NCBI RefSeq assembly: GCF_033954455.1
Contig: NZ_CP121473.1
Coordinates: 372,001 to 436,000, forward strand
Source: Thiorhodovibrio litoralis
Lineage (GTDB): Bacteria > Pseudomonadota > Gammaproteobacteria > Chromatiales > Chromatiaceae
Direction of reading: 5' to 3'
DNA: 64,000 nt
This document shows positions 56,560 to 64,000 of the stretch, in pieces. The notes under the pieces are model-generated. The model was not told the origin of the DNA, did no database searches, and was given only the letters and a program-made list of their open reading frames with translations. The first letter of the stretch is position 1. Each line of letters opens with the position of its first letter. The position numbers and the translations under genes are program-made.

Positions 56560-57186
56560 TCAGGTTCGCTGACGCTTGAGTGCGCGACCGCCGAGGTAAA
56601 AGAACACGAATGCCGGCATCAAGGCGACGTGGAAGGTGCCATAGAGCCCGAGGCCGGCCACCCCGTCGCCACCCAGAGGGATCAACATGGAGGTCGCCAG
56701 GGTCAGCACGATGGCCAGGGCCATGGTCCAGGAGCCGCTGCCATTGCGCAACCCGCGCAGGTGCAGCCCCAGGGCGAGCAGCATAACGACCAGGTTCCCC
56801 GCCACCAACACCAAGAAATTGTCCTCGGTTGCCACCAGCCAGCTAATCAGCGCCAGTCCGACCAGCCCAAGCGCGAGGCTGATGCGCTGACCGAGTGTCG
56901 ACAGAAACTGACGCGCCGTCGACATCAGAAAGACAAAGATGCCGAGCGTCATCACGATGCGGGTGACGGAACGCAATGGGATGTCGGCGGGATGCCCGCT
57001 GCCTTCGAGGAACCCGTGATGAATGGTGCCGAGCAAATTGGCCAGCGCCGCCACCAGAAGATAGAGCGCGAGAAGCCCGGCGGCTGAGGTTCGCTCCTGA
57101 TCGGAGCGGAAGGAGAGGCCCGCCAGAAAGGCGATGAAGACGGCAAGAATGGCGTTGGTGATGGCGGATAGCGCAAGATCAGTCAT
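56560..57186 (-). CDS. Hypothetical seven-helix membrane protein
   Basis: 208 residues with about six or seven hydrophobic segments (LAVFIAFLAGLSF, LLALYLLVAALANLLGTIHHG, LVLVAGNLVVMLLALGL). IHHGFLEGSGHP contains a His pair after helix 2. No family recognised. Its start overlaps the FMO stop by 4 bases on the same strand, so it is translationally coupled with the lipid cluster. Confidence 0.75.
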   Translation of the reverse strand: MTDLALSAITNAILAVFIAFLAGLSFRSDQERTSAAGLLALYLLVAALANLLGTIHHGFLEGSGHPADIPLRSVTRIVMTLGIFVFLMSTARQFLSTLGQRISLALGLVGLALISWLVATEDNFLVLVAGNLVVMLLALGLHLRGLRNGSGSWTMALAIVLTLATSMLIPLGGDGVAGLGLYGTFHVALMPAFVFFYLGGRALKRQRT

Positions 57187-58874
57187 GGCGTGACTCCTGT
57201 GGGTGCTGGTCGCGGTGGCAGCGAGCGACCGTGGCGGGCGATACGACGGCGGGCGATGGCATCGAACAACGCATCGAGCCGTAGCAGCCGCGCGACCCCG
57301 ACCACCAGCCCGTAGGTCAGCAGATAGCGTCCCAGCGACACGTCACGACGCCGAAAGCCAAAGGGCATCGGTGAAATGTATTCATCCAGCCGCGCCCGCT
57401 CCGCGGGGCCGAAATCCGAGCTGATGAGCCGCAGCAGCAGCGGCGAAGCCGGCACCCGCACTACCTTCGAAAACAACGTCCAGTCCCGGCGCGGATCGAA
57501 GCGCGCGAGCAGGGGAGCGAGGCCGTCCTGCTGCATCGCCTTCATCATCACCTCGAGATACCAAAAGGGGCAGGTGATGTTGCGATTGCTGCGCTGATAG
57601 CCGAACACGGCATCGAGCGCGGCGGCGTCGGCCTCGGCCTCGGCGCGCAAGGTCGCCGGTTCCGGCAGCGCGACGCGCCCGGACCACACGCGGGCAGCGT
57701 AAAGACATTGCAGCTCGATCATGTAGGGCAACGAGAGAATGGTCGGGCGCGCGAAGCCGAAGAACGCCAGCGAGGGATCATCCGGGTGGAACACTAGGCG
57801 GTGCAGTCGGTCGGTCGGGGTCGCGGCCAGCGCCTCGGGCAGGAAGGAGAAATCCGGCTGATAGCCGAAACTACAGACGATGTGGGTGGCTTGGACCTCG
57901 CGGCCGTCCTCGAACACCACCTGGTCGCCGGTGCAGCGCGCGATGCCGCGCGCCGGGGTGACACGCCCGTTCCAGACGTGCTCCAGCGCATGGCCGTTCT
58001 TGTTGAAGAACTGGCGGTACAAGGGAATGTCGTTCTGCCATTCAGCGATACCGTGACCCTGGTAGGAGAAAACGCTCCCTGAGGTGGCAAGATTACCGAT
58101 ATAACGCATGCCATGCACACCCTTTGGCGCCGAGGTGAGTAGGCCAAGGACAGCTGAAGAGTATTCGTCCAGCGCCATGTCGTGGCGATCATAGCGGCCC
58201 GGCGGTTGGCCGGGTCGCAGCGGCACCTTGCGGAAAAAGTGCTGACCACCGCGGATGGCCCAGGTCACCTTGGCCTGGGTTCCGTTGGCGAGATCATTGA
58301 CAATATCCGCCGCCGTCTCGCCGCCTCCATAGACGATGACATGATCGCCCGCGCCAACACCGAGGTCGAGTGGGTGTTTGATCACGGCGGTGTGAATCAG
58401 GGCGCCGCTGAAGTCCGCCACCGGCCCGGTGATCGGCCGGGGGCGCTGGTGGACGCCGGTTGCGACCGCGAGACGTCGAGCCGCGAAGGTGCGCCCGTCT
58501 TGCGTTTCGACCTTCCACAGGTCAGCGGATTTGGACGCCCGTGCGACCCGGGCGCCGGTGACGATGCGCTCGCTCAGACCGAAGTGATCGGCGTAACGGC
58601 GCAGGAAGGCGAGCGCGTCCTGGTGGCGGAAGAAGTTGCCCGCGGCCTCGCCCATCGAGAAGTCGGAGGCTTCGGTCACATGCCGCGAGGACGACGACAC
58701 CGTATTGCGCATCACGGTGATGGTGTCGGGGTCGTCGGAATAGTTCCAGACGCCACCGAGGTCATCCCTCGCCTCCAGCAGAGTCACCTCGAGTCCCGCC
58801 TCGCGGGCATACTTCGCGGCATAGAGACCGGCCCATCCGGCGCCGATCACCAGCAAGTCAGGGGTTGGATTCAT
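57183..58874 (-). CDS. Flavin-containing monooxygenase
   Basis: 563 residues. FAD site VIGAGWAGLYAAKYARE at the N-terminus, FMO-type fingerprint DFSGALIHTAVIKHP, and NADPH site VYGGGETAADIVNDL. Class B flavin monooxygenases oxygenate amines, sulfides or ketones, or modify lipid-linked substrates. The context suggests oxidation of a lipid head group or acyl chain, which is inference. The C-terminal ~100 residues (FGPAERARLDEYISPMPFG) extend beyond the minimal FMO core. Confidence 0.88.
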   Translation of the reverse strand: MNPTPDLLVIGAGWAGLYAAKYAREAGLEVTLLEARDDLGGVWNYSDDPDTITVMRNTVSSSSRHVTEASDFSMGEAAGNFFRHQDALAFLRRYADHFGLSERIVTGARVARASKSADLWKVETQDGRTFAARRLAVATGVHQRPRPITGPVADFSGALIHTAVIKHPLDLGVGAGDHVIVYGGGETAADIVNDLANGTQAKVTWAIRGGQHFFRKVPLRPGQPPGRYDRHDMALDEYSSAVLGLLTSAPKGVHGMRYIGNLATSGSVFSYQGHGIAEWQNDIPLYRQFFNKNGHALEHVWNGRVTPARGIARCTGDQVVFEDGREVQATHIVCSFGYQPDFSFLPEALAATPTDRLHRLVFHPDDPSLAFFGFARPTILSLPYMIELQCLYAARVWSGRVALPEPATLRAEAEADAAALDAVFGYQRSNRNITCPFWYLEVMMKAMQQDGLAPLLARFDPRRDWTLFSKVVRVPASPLLLRLISSDFGPAERARLDEYISPMPFGFRRRDVSLGRYLLTYGLVVGVARLLRLDALFDAIARRRIARHGRSLPPRPAPTGVTP

Positions 58875-58914
58875 GTATCAGCTCCCGGGGGGATGAAAAA
58901 CACCGTGGTCATGG

Positions 58915-60096
58915 TCAAGGCTTCAGGATCAGCGTCTCGACAATGCCCAGTAGGTCATGCGCCGCCGTATTGGTCTGTGCCACCTGGCGCGCCACCTGGA
59001 GCGCATCTGGCGCGCCGGCTTGTGCCGTCATCGCCCGCGCTTGGCGCACAAACTGCAAAGGGTGGGTAAAGGTTTCGCCGAGCTGCTTGGTCCGCACCCA
59101 GCGGGTTAGAGCTTGTTCCTGTGGTAAGACACGATGTGCATCAATCAGCAATGGCAGACCCAAAGCCAGCGCCTCCGATACCGACTGCGGTCCGGCCTTG
59201 CCGACGAACAGATCGGCGAGTGCCAGATAGCGGTGGATATCTTCGCGGTAGCCGAGAACCAGGCGCGGAAAAGGCAGCTTCGCCGCGTCCAGCTCGCGCG
59301 CGAGTCCGGCGTTGCGCCCGCAGAGAAAAATGACCTGCGGCCGGAAATCGGCAGCGGCCAGGGCGTTCGCCAGTTCGACCAAGCGCGGACTGCCCTGCCC
59401 GCCATAACTCAGCACCAGGGTGGGCCGCGCTGGTTCAAGGCCCAGTGCGGCGCGCGCGGCCCCCGGATTCTCCGGTGGTGGTTGCAAAAACTGAGGTCGG
59501 ATCAATAATCCGCCGGTGGCGAAAATACGCTCCTCCGGTTGCCTTTTGGCGCGCAGCTGCGCCAGGCCCTCGGATGTGCCGGCAATGGCAAAATAGTCTG
59601 TGCCCCGGGGGAACCAGACGAAGGGCGACACTTCGGCCCAGTCGGTCATCATGATCGCCAGGGGCACCTGGCCATTGCGGTAGCGCTGAATGGCGTCGAT
59701 CATCGCCGGGTTGAGCATGGGCAACACCGAAATGACCAGATCCGGCTGGGTCGTCGCCCATAGCCGGGCAAATTCACGTCGGCCCGCCCGCCGCAGGAAG
59801 ACCACGGCGATTGCCGACAAGACAAAGAAAGCCCGGCAAAATAGCCCGGTTCGACCGCCATCGAGCACCAGCTGGTTATAGGTAGCCTCCACATCCCGTC
59901 CTGTCCAGCGAGTGAAGGGATCGAGGTGGGCAAGCACTTCGCGATAGGGGTTGATCAGGGTGACGCGGTAACCGCCGTCGGCTGCGAGCAGATCGCGGAG
60001 TGCCTGAGCGCTGGCGCGGTGGCCGCCACCGGCATCCGTGTAGAGGATGACCACATGAGGGCAAGGAGCGGCGCTGTTTGTCGAGTCAGGCGTCAA
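58915..60096 (-). CDS. MGDG synthase-like glycosyltransferase (GT28 family)
   Basis: 393 residues. VVILYTDAGGGHRASAQALRD is the MGDG-synthase N-terminal motif; LVLSYGGQGSPRLVELANAL, VLGYREDIHRYLALADLF and VGKAGPQSVSEALALGLPLL form the nucleotide-sugar-binding C-terminal domain. Likely transfers a hexose to diacylglycerol at the inner membrane. It heads the minus-strand run GT28-FMO-membrane protein-desaturase; a DGDG synthase-like gene lies nearby at 61906. Confidence 0.87.
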   Translation of the reverse strand: MTPDSTNSAAPCPHVVILYTDAGGGHRASAQALRDLLAADGGYRVTLINPYREVLAHLDPFTRWTGRDVEATYNQLVLDGGRTGLFCRAFFVLSAIAVVFLRRAGRREFARLWATTQPDLVISVLPMLNPAMIDAIQRYRNGQVPLAIMMTDWAEVSPFVWFPRGTDYFAIAGTSEGLAQLRAKRQPEERIFATGGLLIRPQFLQPPPENPGAARAALGLEPARPTLVLSYGGQGSPRLVELANALAAADFRPQVIFLCGRNAGLARELDAAKLPFPRLVLGYREDIHRYLALADLFVGKAGPQSVSEALALGLPLLIDAHRVLPQEQALTRWVRTKQLGETFTHPLQFVRQARAMTAQAGAPDALQVARQVAQTNTAAHDLLGIVETLILKP

Positions 60097-60236
60097 CAGC
60101 TGGCTCGGTCAGGAATGGCGCCGGGAACCTCACTTTCATCGCGCGGAGCTCCCCGCTGGAAGGCTGATGATAGGATGGCCGCACAAGCGCGCGGCGAACG
60201 CGCCTACCAACGCTTGATCATGGCCGCGAGACAGCA

Positions 60237-61301
60237 ATGCACGAAACACAGCACACCTCCGATTTGCTCGCCCAAGAAACCATCGAGAGCATGCGCGATG
60301 CGGTGCTCTCATTTGACCACGGTGGCACCATCCTGATGCTGAATCCCGCCGCGGAGCGCTTGTTTCAGATCAGCGCCCGGGATGTTATCGGGCAGCGTTT
60401 TGCACAGACCTTTCTTGATCGCGAAGAGCTTGAGAACCTGAACGACGCGATTCTCGACGCCATCTATGATCCCACGACGCCGCATACCGCTGAAGTGCAG
60501 ATCAAGCGCGATAGCGATGGCCAGGGCGAGTGCGGCTCAATTCTGCATCTGATAGTAAGCACCAATCTCCTGGTCGGCGAGCATCAGCAACCCCTGGGAC
60601 TCGTGGCGGTGATCGCCGACGTTAGCGAGCGCGTTCGCCTGCTCCAAGAGAAATTGGAACAGGAGCGAATGCGCCAGCTGTTCGGGCGGCTGTTCGTCTA
60701 CACCATCGGCGTGATGTCGATTTTTACCATCGCCAATAATTTGATTGCACGCTCCATTGTCAACATCGACCTCTACAGCCCCATCACGGCCTGGGGCGCT
60801 CTGGTGGTGTTGTTAATTCCATCACTGATCGCCATCCGCATGATGGACCTGACATTGCAAGACCTTGGTATTAGCCAGGTCGGGCTGAAACGCTCGCTCA
60901 TTGAGGGGGCGATCGCCTCGGCGATCCTAGCAGCGCTCGTCGCCATTTTGGCCATCGTCCTCAAGCATTACGATCTCGTTGACGGAAAGGCGACGCCTTT
61001 TGAGTTTGTACCGGCGCTTTTCTACCTGCTGCACAGCTTCTTCCAGGAATTTATCACCCGTGGCTTCATGCAAAGCTCTTTCCAGCGTTTCCTGGATGAC
61101 AAAAAAGGCTTTGCCTCTGTCTTTCTGACTTCTTCGCTGTTCGGTCTGTTTCATCTGCAATTCGGACTCGACGCTGTACTGATGACCTTGGTCAGTGGGG
61201 TCATCTTCGGTCTGTTTTATCTGCGTACCCGCAATCTTGCGGGCGTCACCATGCTGCACTTCTTTGCTGGCGCCTATGCCTTTTGGTTCGGGCTGATTTG
61301 A
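60237..61301 (+). CDS. PAS domain fused to CPBP (CAAX-protease-like) membrane domain
   Basis: 354 residues. N-terminal PAS (about 15-125, SFDHGGTILMLNPAAERLF and VAVIADVSERVRLLQEKLEQ), a short coiled coil, then about eight membrane segments with CPBP motifs: motif 1 QEFITRG (Gln in place of the first Glu of EExxxR), motif 2 FGLFHLQFG and motif 3 LHFFAG. A PAS sensor on this enzyme family is unusual. It may be a regulated intramembrane protease, or inactive given the Glu to Gln change. Its 3' end overlaps the convergent methyltransferase gene by 28 bases. Confidence 0.78.
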   Translation: MHETQHTSDLLAQETIESMRDAVLSFDHGGTILMLNPAAERLFQISARDVIGQRFAQTFLDREELENLNDAILDAIYDPTTPHTAEVQIKRDSDGQGECGSILHLIVSTNLLVGEHQQPLGLVAVIADVSERVRLLQEKLEQERMRQLFGRLFVYTIGVMSIFTIANNLIARSIVNIDLYSPITAWGALVVLLIPSLIAIRMMDLTLQDLGISQVGLKRSLIEGAIASAILAALVAILAIVLKHYDLVDGKATPFEFVPALFYLLHSFFQEFITRGFMQSSFQRFLDDKKGFASVFLTSSLFGLFHLQFGLDAVLMTLVSGVIFGLFYLRTRNLAGVTMLHFFAGAYAFWFGLI

Positions 61302-61900
61302 GGTTGCGGAGGCCGTAATTTGACGACGAAATGCATCTTGCGATCGATCAGTGCGCTCACCGGCCAGAACCAGTAGCGGAGTCCGTTCCGCTGTTCTTCC
61401 GCCGAGAGCCGGGCCAGGCTGAAGACGTTCTGCCACTGGCGAGACGACAGGAAATTGAAGGGCATGGGGGTTCCGGTCCCCACGTTGCCGATCCAATCCA
61501 GGGCGGTCATGATCGCTCGCTCCCACCAATTTTCCACGACATGGTCCTTGACGATGACCCAGGCGCGGGCCACGCGCGCCGCCTCCCGCAGCGTCACTTG
61601 GGGGGATTCGGTATGGTGCAGCATGTCCGCGCACAGCACCAGGTCGAAGGCGTTGTCCGGGAAGGGGAAGATGCATCCGTCGTAGGTGGATGCCGGAATC
61701 CGGCAGTTGGGGGGGCGATGAATGTCGATGCCCGCGATGTGCAGATCCGGTTTGGCTCGCAGCAGGCGTTCGGCGAGCGCGCCGCTCCCGCAGCCCACAT
61801 CCAAGAGCGAGACCTTGCCATCGGGAAGCATCGGCACAACCGCCTTCACGATGCCATCGAGTCTGCGTCGATCTCCGCGGACCACTAGCGCTCGAAACAT
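61274..61900 (-). CDS. Class I SAM-dependent methyltransferase
   Basis: 208 residues. SLLDVGCGSGALAERLL is motif I and LVLCADMLHHTES is motif IV of class I methyltransferases. The C-terminus (YWFWPVSALIDRKMHFVV) is aromatic-rich. Substrate unknown; in context a lipid or isoprenoid quinone are options. Its ATG is 5 bases from the divergent ATG of the DGDG synthase-like gene, so the two translation starts nearly coincide and leaders must overlap. Confidence 0.87.
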   Translation of the reverse strand: MFRALVVRGDRRRLDGIVKAVVPMLPDGKVSLLDVGCGSGALAERLLRAKPDLHIAGIDIHRPPNCRIPASTYDGCIFPFPDNAFDLVLCADMLHHTESPQVTLREAARVARAWVIVKDHVVENWWERAIMTALDWIGNVGTGTPMPFNFLSSRQWQNVFSLARLSAEEQRNGLRYWFWPVSALIDRKMHFVVKLRPPQPQISPNQKA

Positions 61901-61905
61901 TCGTC

Positions 61906-63024
61906 ATGACCTCTGTACAGACCGTTGATATCGTCGCGACCGCCGCGCTTCCCTGGCGAACGGGCACGGCCGTTCTCGCACTGCTGCGGGCCTTCTATCT
62001 GGCCCGTCGCGGGCTGGACGTTCATCTGTATCTGCCCTGGATCGTGCCTTGGCAGCAGCGCGAACTTTTCGGGGACGCGGGCGCCTTCGATACCGAGGAG
62101 GAGCAGGCGGCCCATATCCGCTCCAGCCTGCCGGAGCCGGGATGTCCCGATTTGCATTTGCGCTTTTATCCCGCCCGCTATTGGCCATCGCTTGGCTCCA
62201 TTCTGCCCGCCTGCGCGCTGCCATCACGTCTTCGCCCTTGCGACTGGCTCATCCTGGAGGAGCCCGAGCATCTGAACTGGACGCGCCCTTGGAGCCGTTA
62301 TCGCAGCCTGTCCCCACGCGTCACCGGGATGGTGTTGACCAACTATCGCTATTATTGCGCGCATGCCTTCCCTGCCGTCCGCTGGGTGGCTGACCTCCTG
62401 GAGCGCTACGACCGCTGGCTGATTCGACGTCTCTGCGATCACTGCATCGTCCTTGGCAACAGCATCACCGGGTTGCCGGACGCCGGTCGCTTTCTCGGCA
62501 GCGGCGTCCATCCCAAGTTCTTCTCCCAGGCCGGACGGGCGCGGACCGGGCTCTATTTTATGGGCAAGCTGATCTGGGAGAAGGGGTTTCGCGATCTGGT
62601 CGACCTGCTGGCGGCGGGAGGGCAGCGAGAGATCGACGTCTTCGGTCGGGGACGCGACCAGGATGCCATTGCGGACTATGCCCGGGAACGCGGGGTGCGT
62701 CTGTATTTCAAGGGAGTGTCAACCCGGCCAGCCCTGGATATCGCCCGCTACAAGATCTTCGTGAACCCGTCGCGGAGCGAAGGGCTCTGTACCACGACGG
62801 CGGAGGCCTTGGCGCAGCGCAAATTCGTGATCATTCCCCGGCATGCCAGCAATGCGCTCTACGATCCGTTTGGTAACGCATTGGTGTACGACTCGCCCGA
62901 GACCTTCCAGGCGTGCCTCCGGCATGCCATGACCCACCAGCCCGAGGTGGATCCGCTTGAGGAGAGCCTAAGCTGGGAGGCAGCCATCGACCGTTTATTG
63001 GCAGACCATGGGCTGCCGCGATGA
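61906..63024 (+). CDS. DGDG synthase-like glycosyltransferase (GT4 family)
   Basis: 372 residues. VDIVATAALPWRTGTAVLAL strongly resembles the start of plant and rhizobial digalactosyldiacylglycerol synthases (DGD/DgdA). LEEPEHLNW, YRYYCAHAFPAVRW, YFMGKLIWEKGFRDLVDLL and FVNPSRSEGLCTTTAEALA follow the DGD/GT4 pattern. It would add a second hexose to monoglycosyldiacylglycerol. ATG 61906 fits the conserved start. With the GT28 gene at 58915 it makes a complete mono- plus di-glycolipid pathway plausible. Confidence 0.85.
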   Translation: MTSVQTVDIVATAALPWRTGTAVLALLRAFYLARRGLDVHLYLPWIVPWQQRELFGDAGAFDTEEEQAAHIRSSLPEPGCPDLHLRFYPARYWPSLGSILPACALPSRLRPCDWLILEEPEHLNWTRPWSRYRSLSPRVTGMVLTNYRYYCAHAFPAVRWVADLLERYDRWLIRRLCDHCIVLGNSITGLPDAGRFLGSGVHPKFFSQAGRARTGLYFMGKLIWEKGFRDLVDLLAAGGQREIDVFGRGRDQDAIADYARERGVRLYFKGVSTRPALDIARYKIFVNPSRSEGLCTTTAEALAQRKFVIIPRHASNALYDPFGNALVYDSPETFQACLRHAMTHQPEVDPLEESLSWEAAIDRLLADHGLPR

Positions 63025-63206
63025 TGGCTTTGGTGCGCGCGGCCGTTCATAGAATTCTGGCCATGGACGCCTGGCTAGGACCTGGGCAACCGCGCTTGCA
63101 GCCAGTCTTTGAAAGCTGCATAGTCCTGATCGGGCGGCACGGGTAGGCGCTGTCTGCCCGGGCGGTTGGGAGAAGCGCATGTCGCATGGTGAGGCTCGAT
63201 TGCGGA

Positions 63207-64000
63207 ATGTCAGAACCTAAGACGAAGTCATCCGTGGCACTTGTGCCGGAACATTGTACGTTTCGCTGGTTACGCCTGGTTTCTGCCACTGGTTTTGGCA
63301 TCTTTCTCTTCTTTTCTCTGGCGCTGATTGCCCGGGCGGCTGACCCCTCGGAATGGATCGTTCGCCCATCGATGCGCATCATTGAATTGACCGCCTTCAC
63401 CCGCCCACGCGCTCGTCTGCCTGTGGTGGCGGAGATTGGTGGTCGGGTTGAAGAGGCGCAGGATGACATCGGCGATCCGATCGGAGCGGATGGCCAGTTC
63501 GCGCGCCTTGATGCAACCTTTCTGCAACTGGAGCTGGAGGACAATCAGGTCGAGCAGGCGCGGTTGCATGATCAGATCGCCTTCGATGAGCGCGAGGTCA
63601 AGCGCAATCAGGAACTCGCCCGCAACAAGAATGTCGCCGCCTCGCAGCTCGACCAGGCGCGCCAAACCTTGCGCAATAACACCCAGGCGCTGCATCGCGC
63701 CGAGGTGCGGGAACGGGTGCTCAAGGAAAAAATTGCCCGCACCCGGGTACTGGCGCCGGTCGGTTGGCTGGTGATCGAACGCCGCATCGAGCCTGGCCAA
63801 TGGGTGGCCGACGGGGAGCGGCTTGGTGAGGTGGCGGATTTCTCTACCCTGCTGCTGCCCTTGGCGCTGACACCCGAGCAGCTCAGCGCCCTACGGACCA
63901 TGCCCGCGCCACTGACCGTCAGGCTGCCGGAGTTGGGCCGCGAGGTGCCGGTGGCCATCCATCGCATCAACCCCGCCCTTGACGAGGGCACGCGCAAGAT
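63207..64000 (+). CDS. HlyD/RND-type periplasmic adaptor, N-terminal part (runs off window)
   Basis: At least 264 residues, open to the right edge. Membrane or signal segment (LVSATGFGIFLFFSLALIARA), then lipoyl-like VVAEIGGRVEEAQDDIGDPI and a coiled-coil hairpin with LEDNQVEQARLHDQIAFDER and NKNVAASQLDQARQTL, then VLAPVGWLVIERRIEPGQWV. This is a membrane-fusion adaptor. ATG 63207 or in-frame ATG 63186 could be the start. It may begin an export operon linked to the glycolipid cluster. Confidence 0.82.
   Translation, partial: MSEPKTKSSVALVPEHCTFRWLRLVSATGFGIFLFFSLALIARAADPSEWIVRPSMRIIELTAFTRPRARLPVVAEIGGRVEEAQDDIGDPIGADGQFARLDATFLQLELEDNQVEQARLHDQIAFDEREVKRNQELARNKNVAASQLDQARQTLRNNTQALHRAEVRERVLKEKIARTRVLAPVGWLVIERRIEPGQWVADGERLGEVADFSTLLLPLALTPEQLSALRTMPAPLTVRLPELGREVPVAIHRINPALDEGTRK

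Overview
The window reads as chromosome of a GC-rich purple sulfur gammaproteobacterium (Chromatiales-like). The strongest marker is a complete flavocytochrome c sulfide dehydrogenase (fccA-fccB, 8.2-10.1 kb). Its FccB cysteines fall exactly at the Allochromatium-type mature positions 42, 161 and 337. A DsrC/TusE-family protein, an NCS2 permease, an AapJQMP importer and an anaerobic ribonucleotide reductase fit the same kind of organism. The genus is not determined. No rRNA, tRNA, CRISPR array or phage structural gene was recognised.

Layout. 0-2.5 kb: anaerobic class III ribonucleotide reductase, with the glycyl-radical domain apparently in a separate small gene between nrdD and nrdG. 2.7-6 kb: tandem SPFH proteins and a Tat-exported class A-like serine hydrolase. 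6.4-10.2 kb: tetraheme NapC/NirT cytochrome, exported ankyrin protein and fccAB. 10.3-14.9 kb: relA overlapping a membrane diguanylate cyclase gene. 14.9-23.2 kb: malic enzyme, an RND efflux pair and ygiQ.

23.3-32.6 kb is an accessory island. Its core (about 23.64-29.34 kb) is a cluster of integron attC sites without an integrase. It carries a restriction-modification cassette flanked by two copies of a ~345-bp cassette with no recognised gene, a hypothetical gene, a GNAT acetyltransferase, an exported CX3C-repeat protein, a Cdd1-like helix-hairpin-helix protein and a hicAB module. Downstream lie an AmpC-like serine hydrolase, an hsdR remnant, an ASCH protein and a VapBC-type pair.

33-50 kb: aapJQMP amino-acid importer, Cys-rich exported protein, a chemoreceptor with a c-type heme motif, a YhaN/YhaO-like DNA-processing pair, a DUF2333 protein, a nucleotidyltransferase with a small partner, and a gluconate-type permease with glycerate kinase. 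50-55.4 kb: DsrC/TusE paralogue, decayed paralogue fragments, NCS2 permease, NifX-like protein, DUF1810 protein and a macro-like protein.

55.5-63 kb looks like a glycolipid/membrane-lipid cluster: MGDG synthase-like and DGDG synthase-like glycosyltransferases, flavin monooxygenase, fatty acid desaturase, membrane protein, methyltransferase, and a PAS domain fused to a CPBP (CAAX-protease-like) membrane domain. The window ends inside an HlyD/RND-type adaptor gene.
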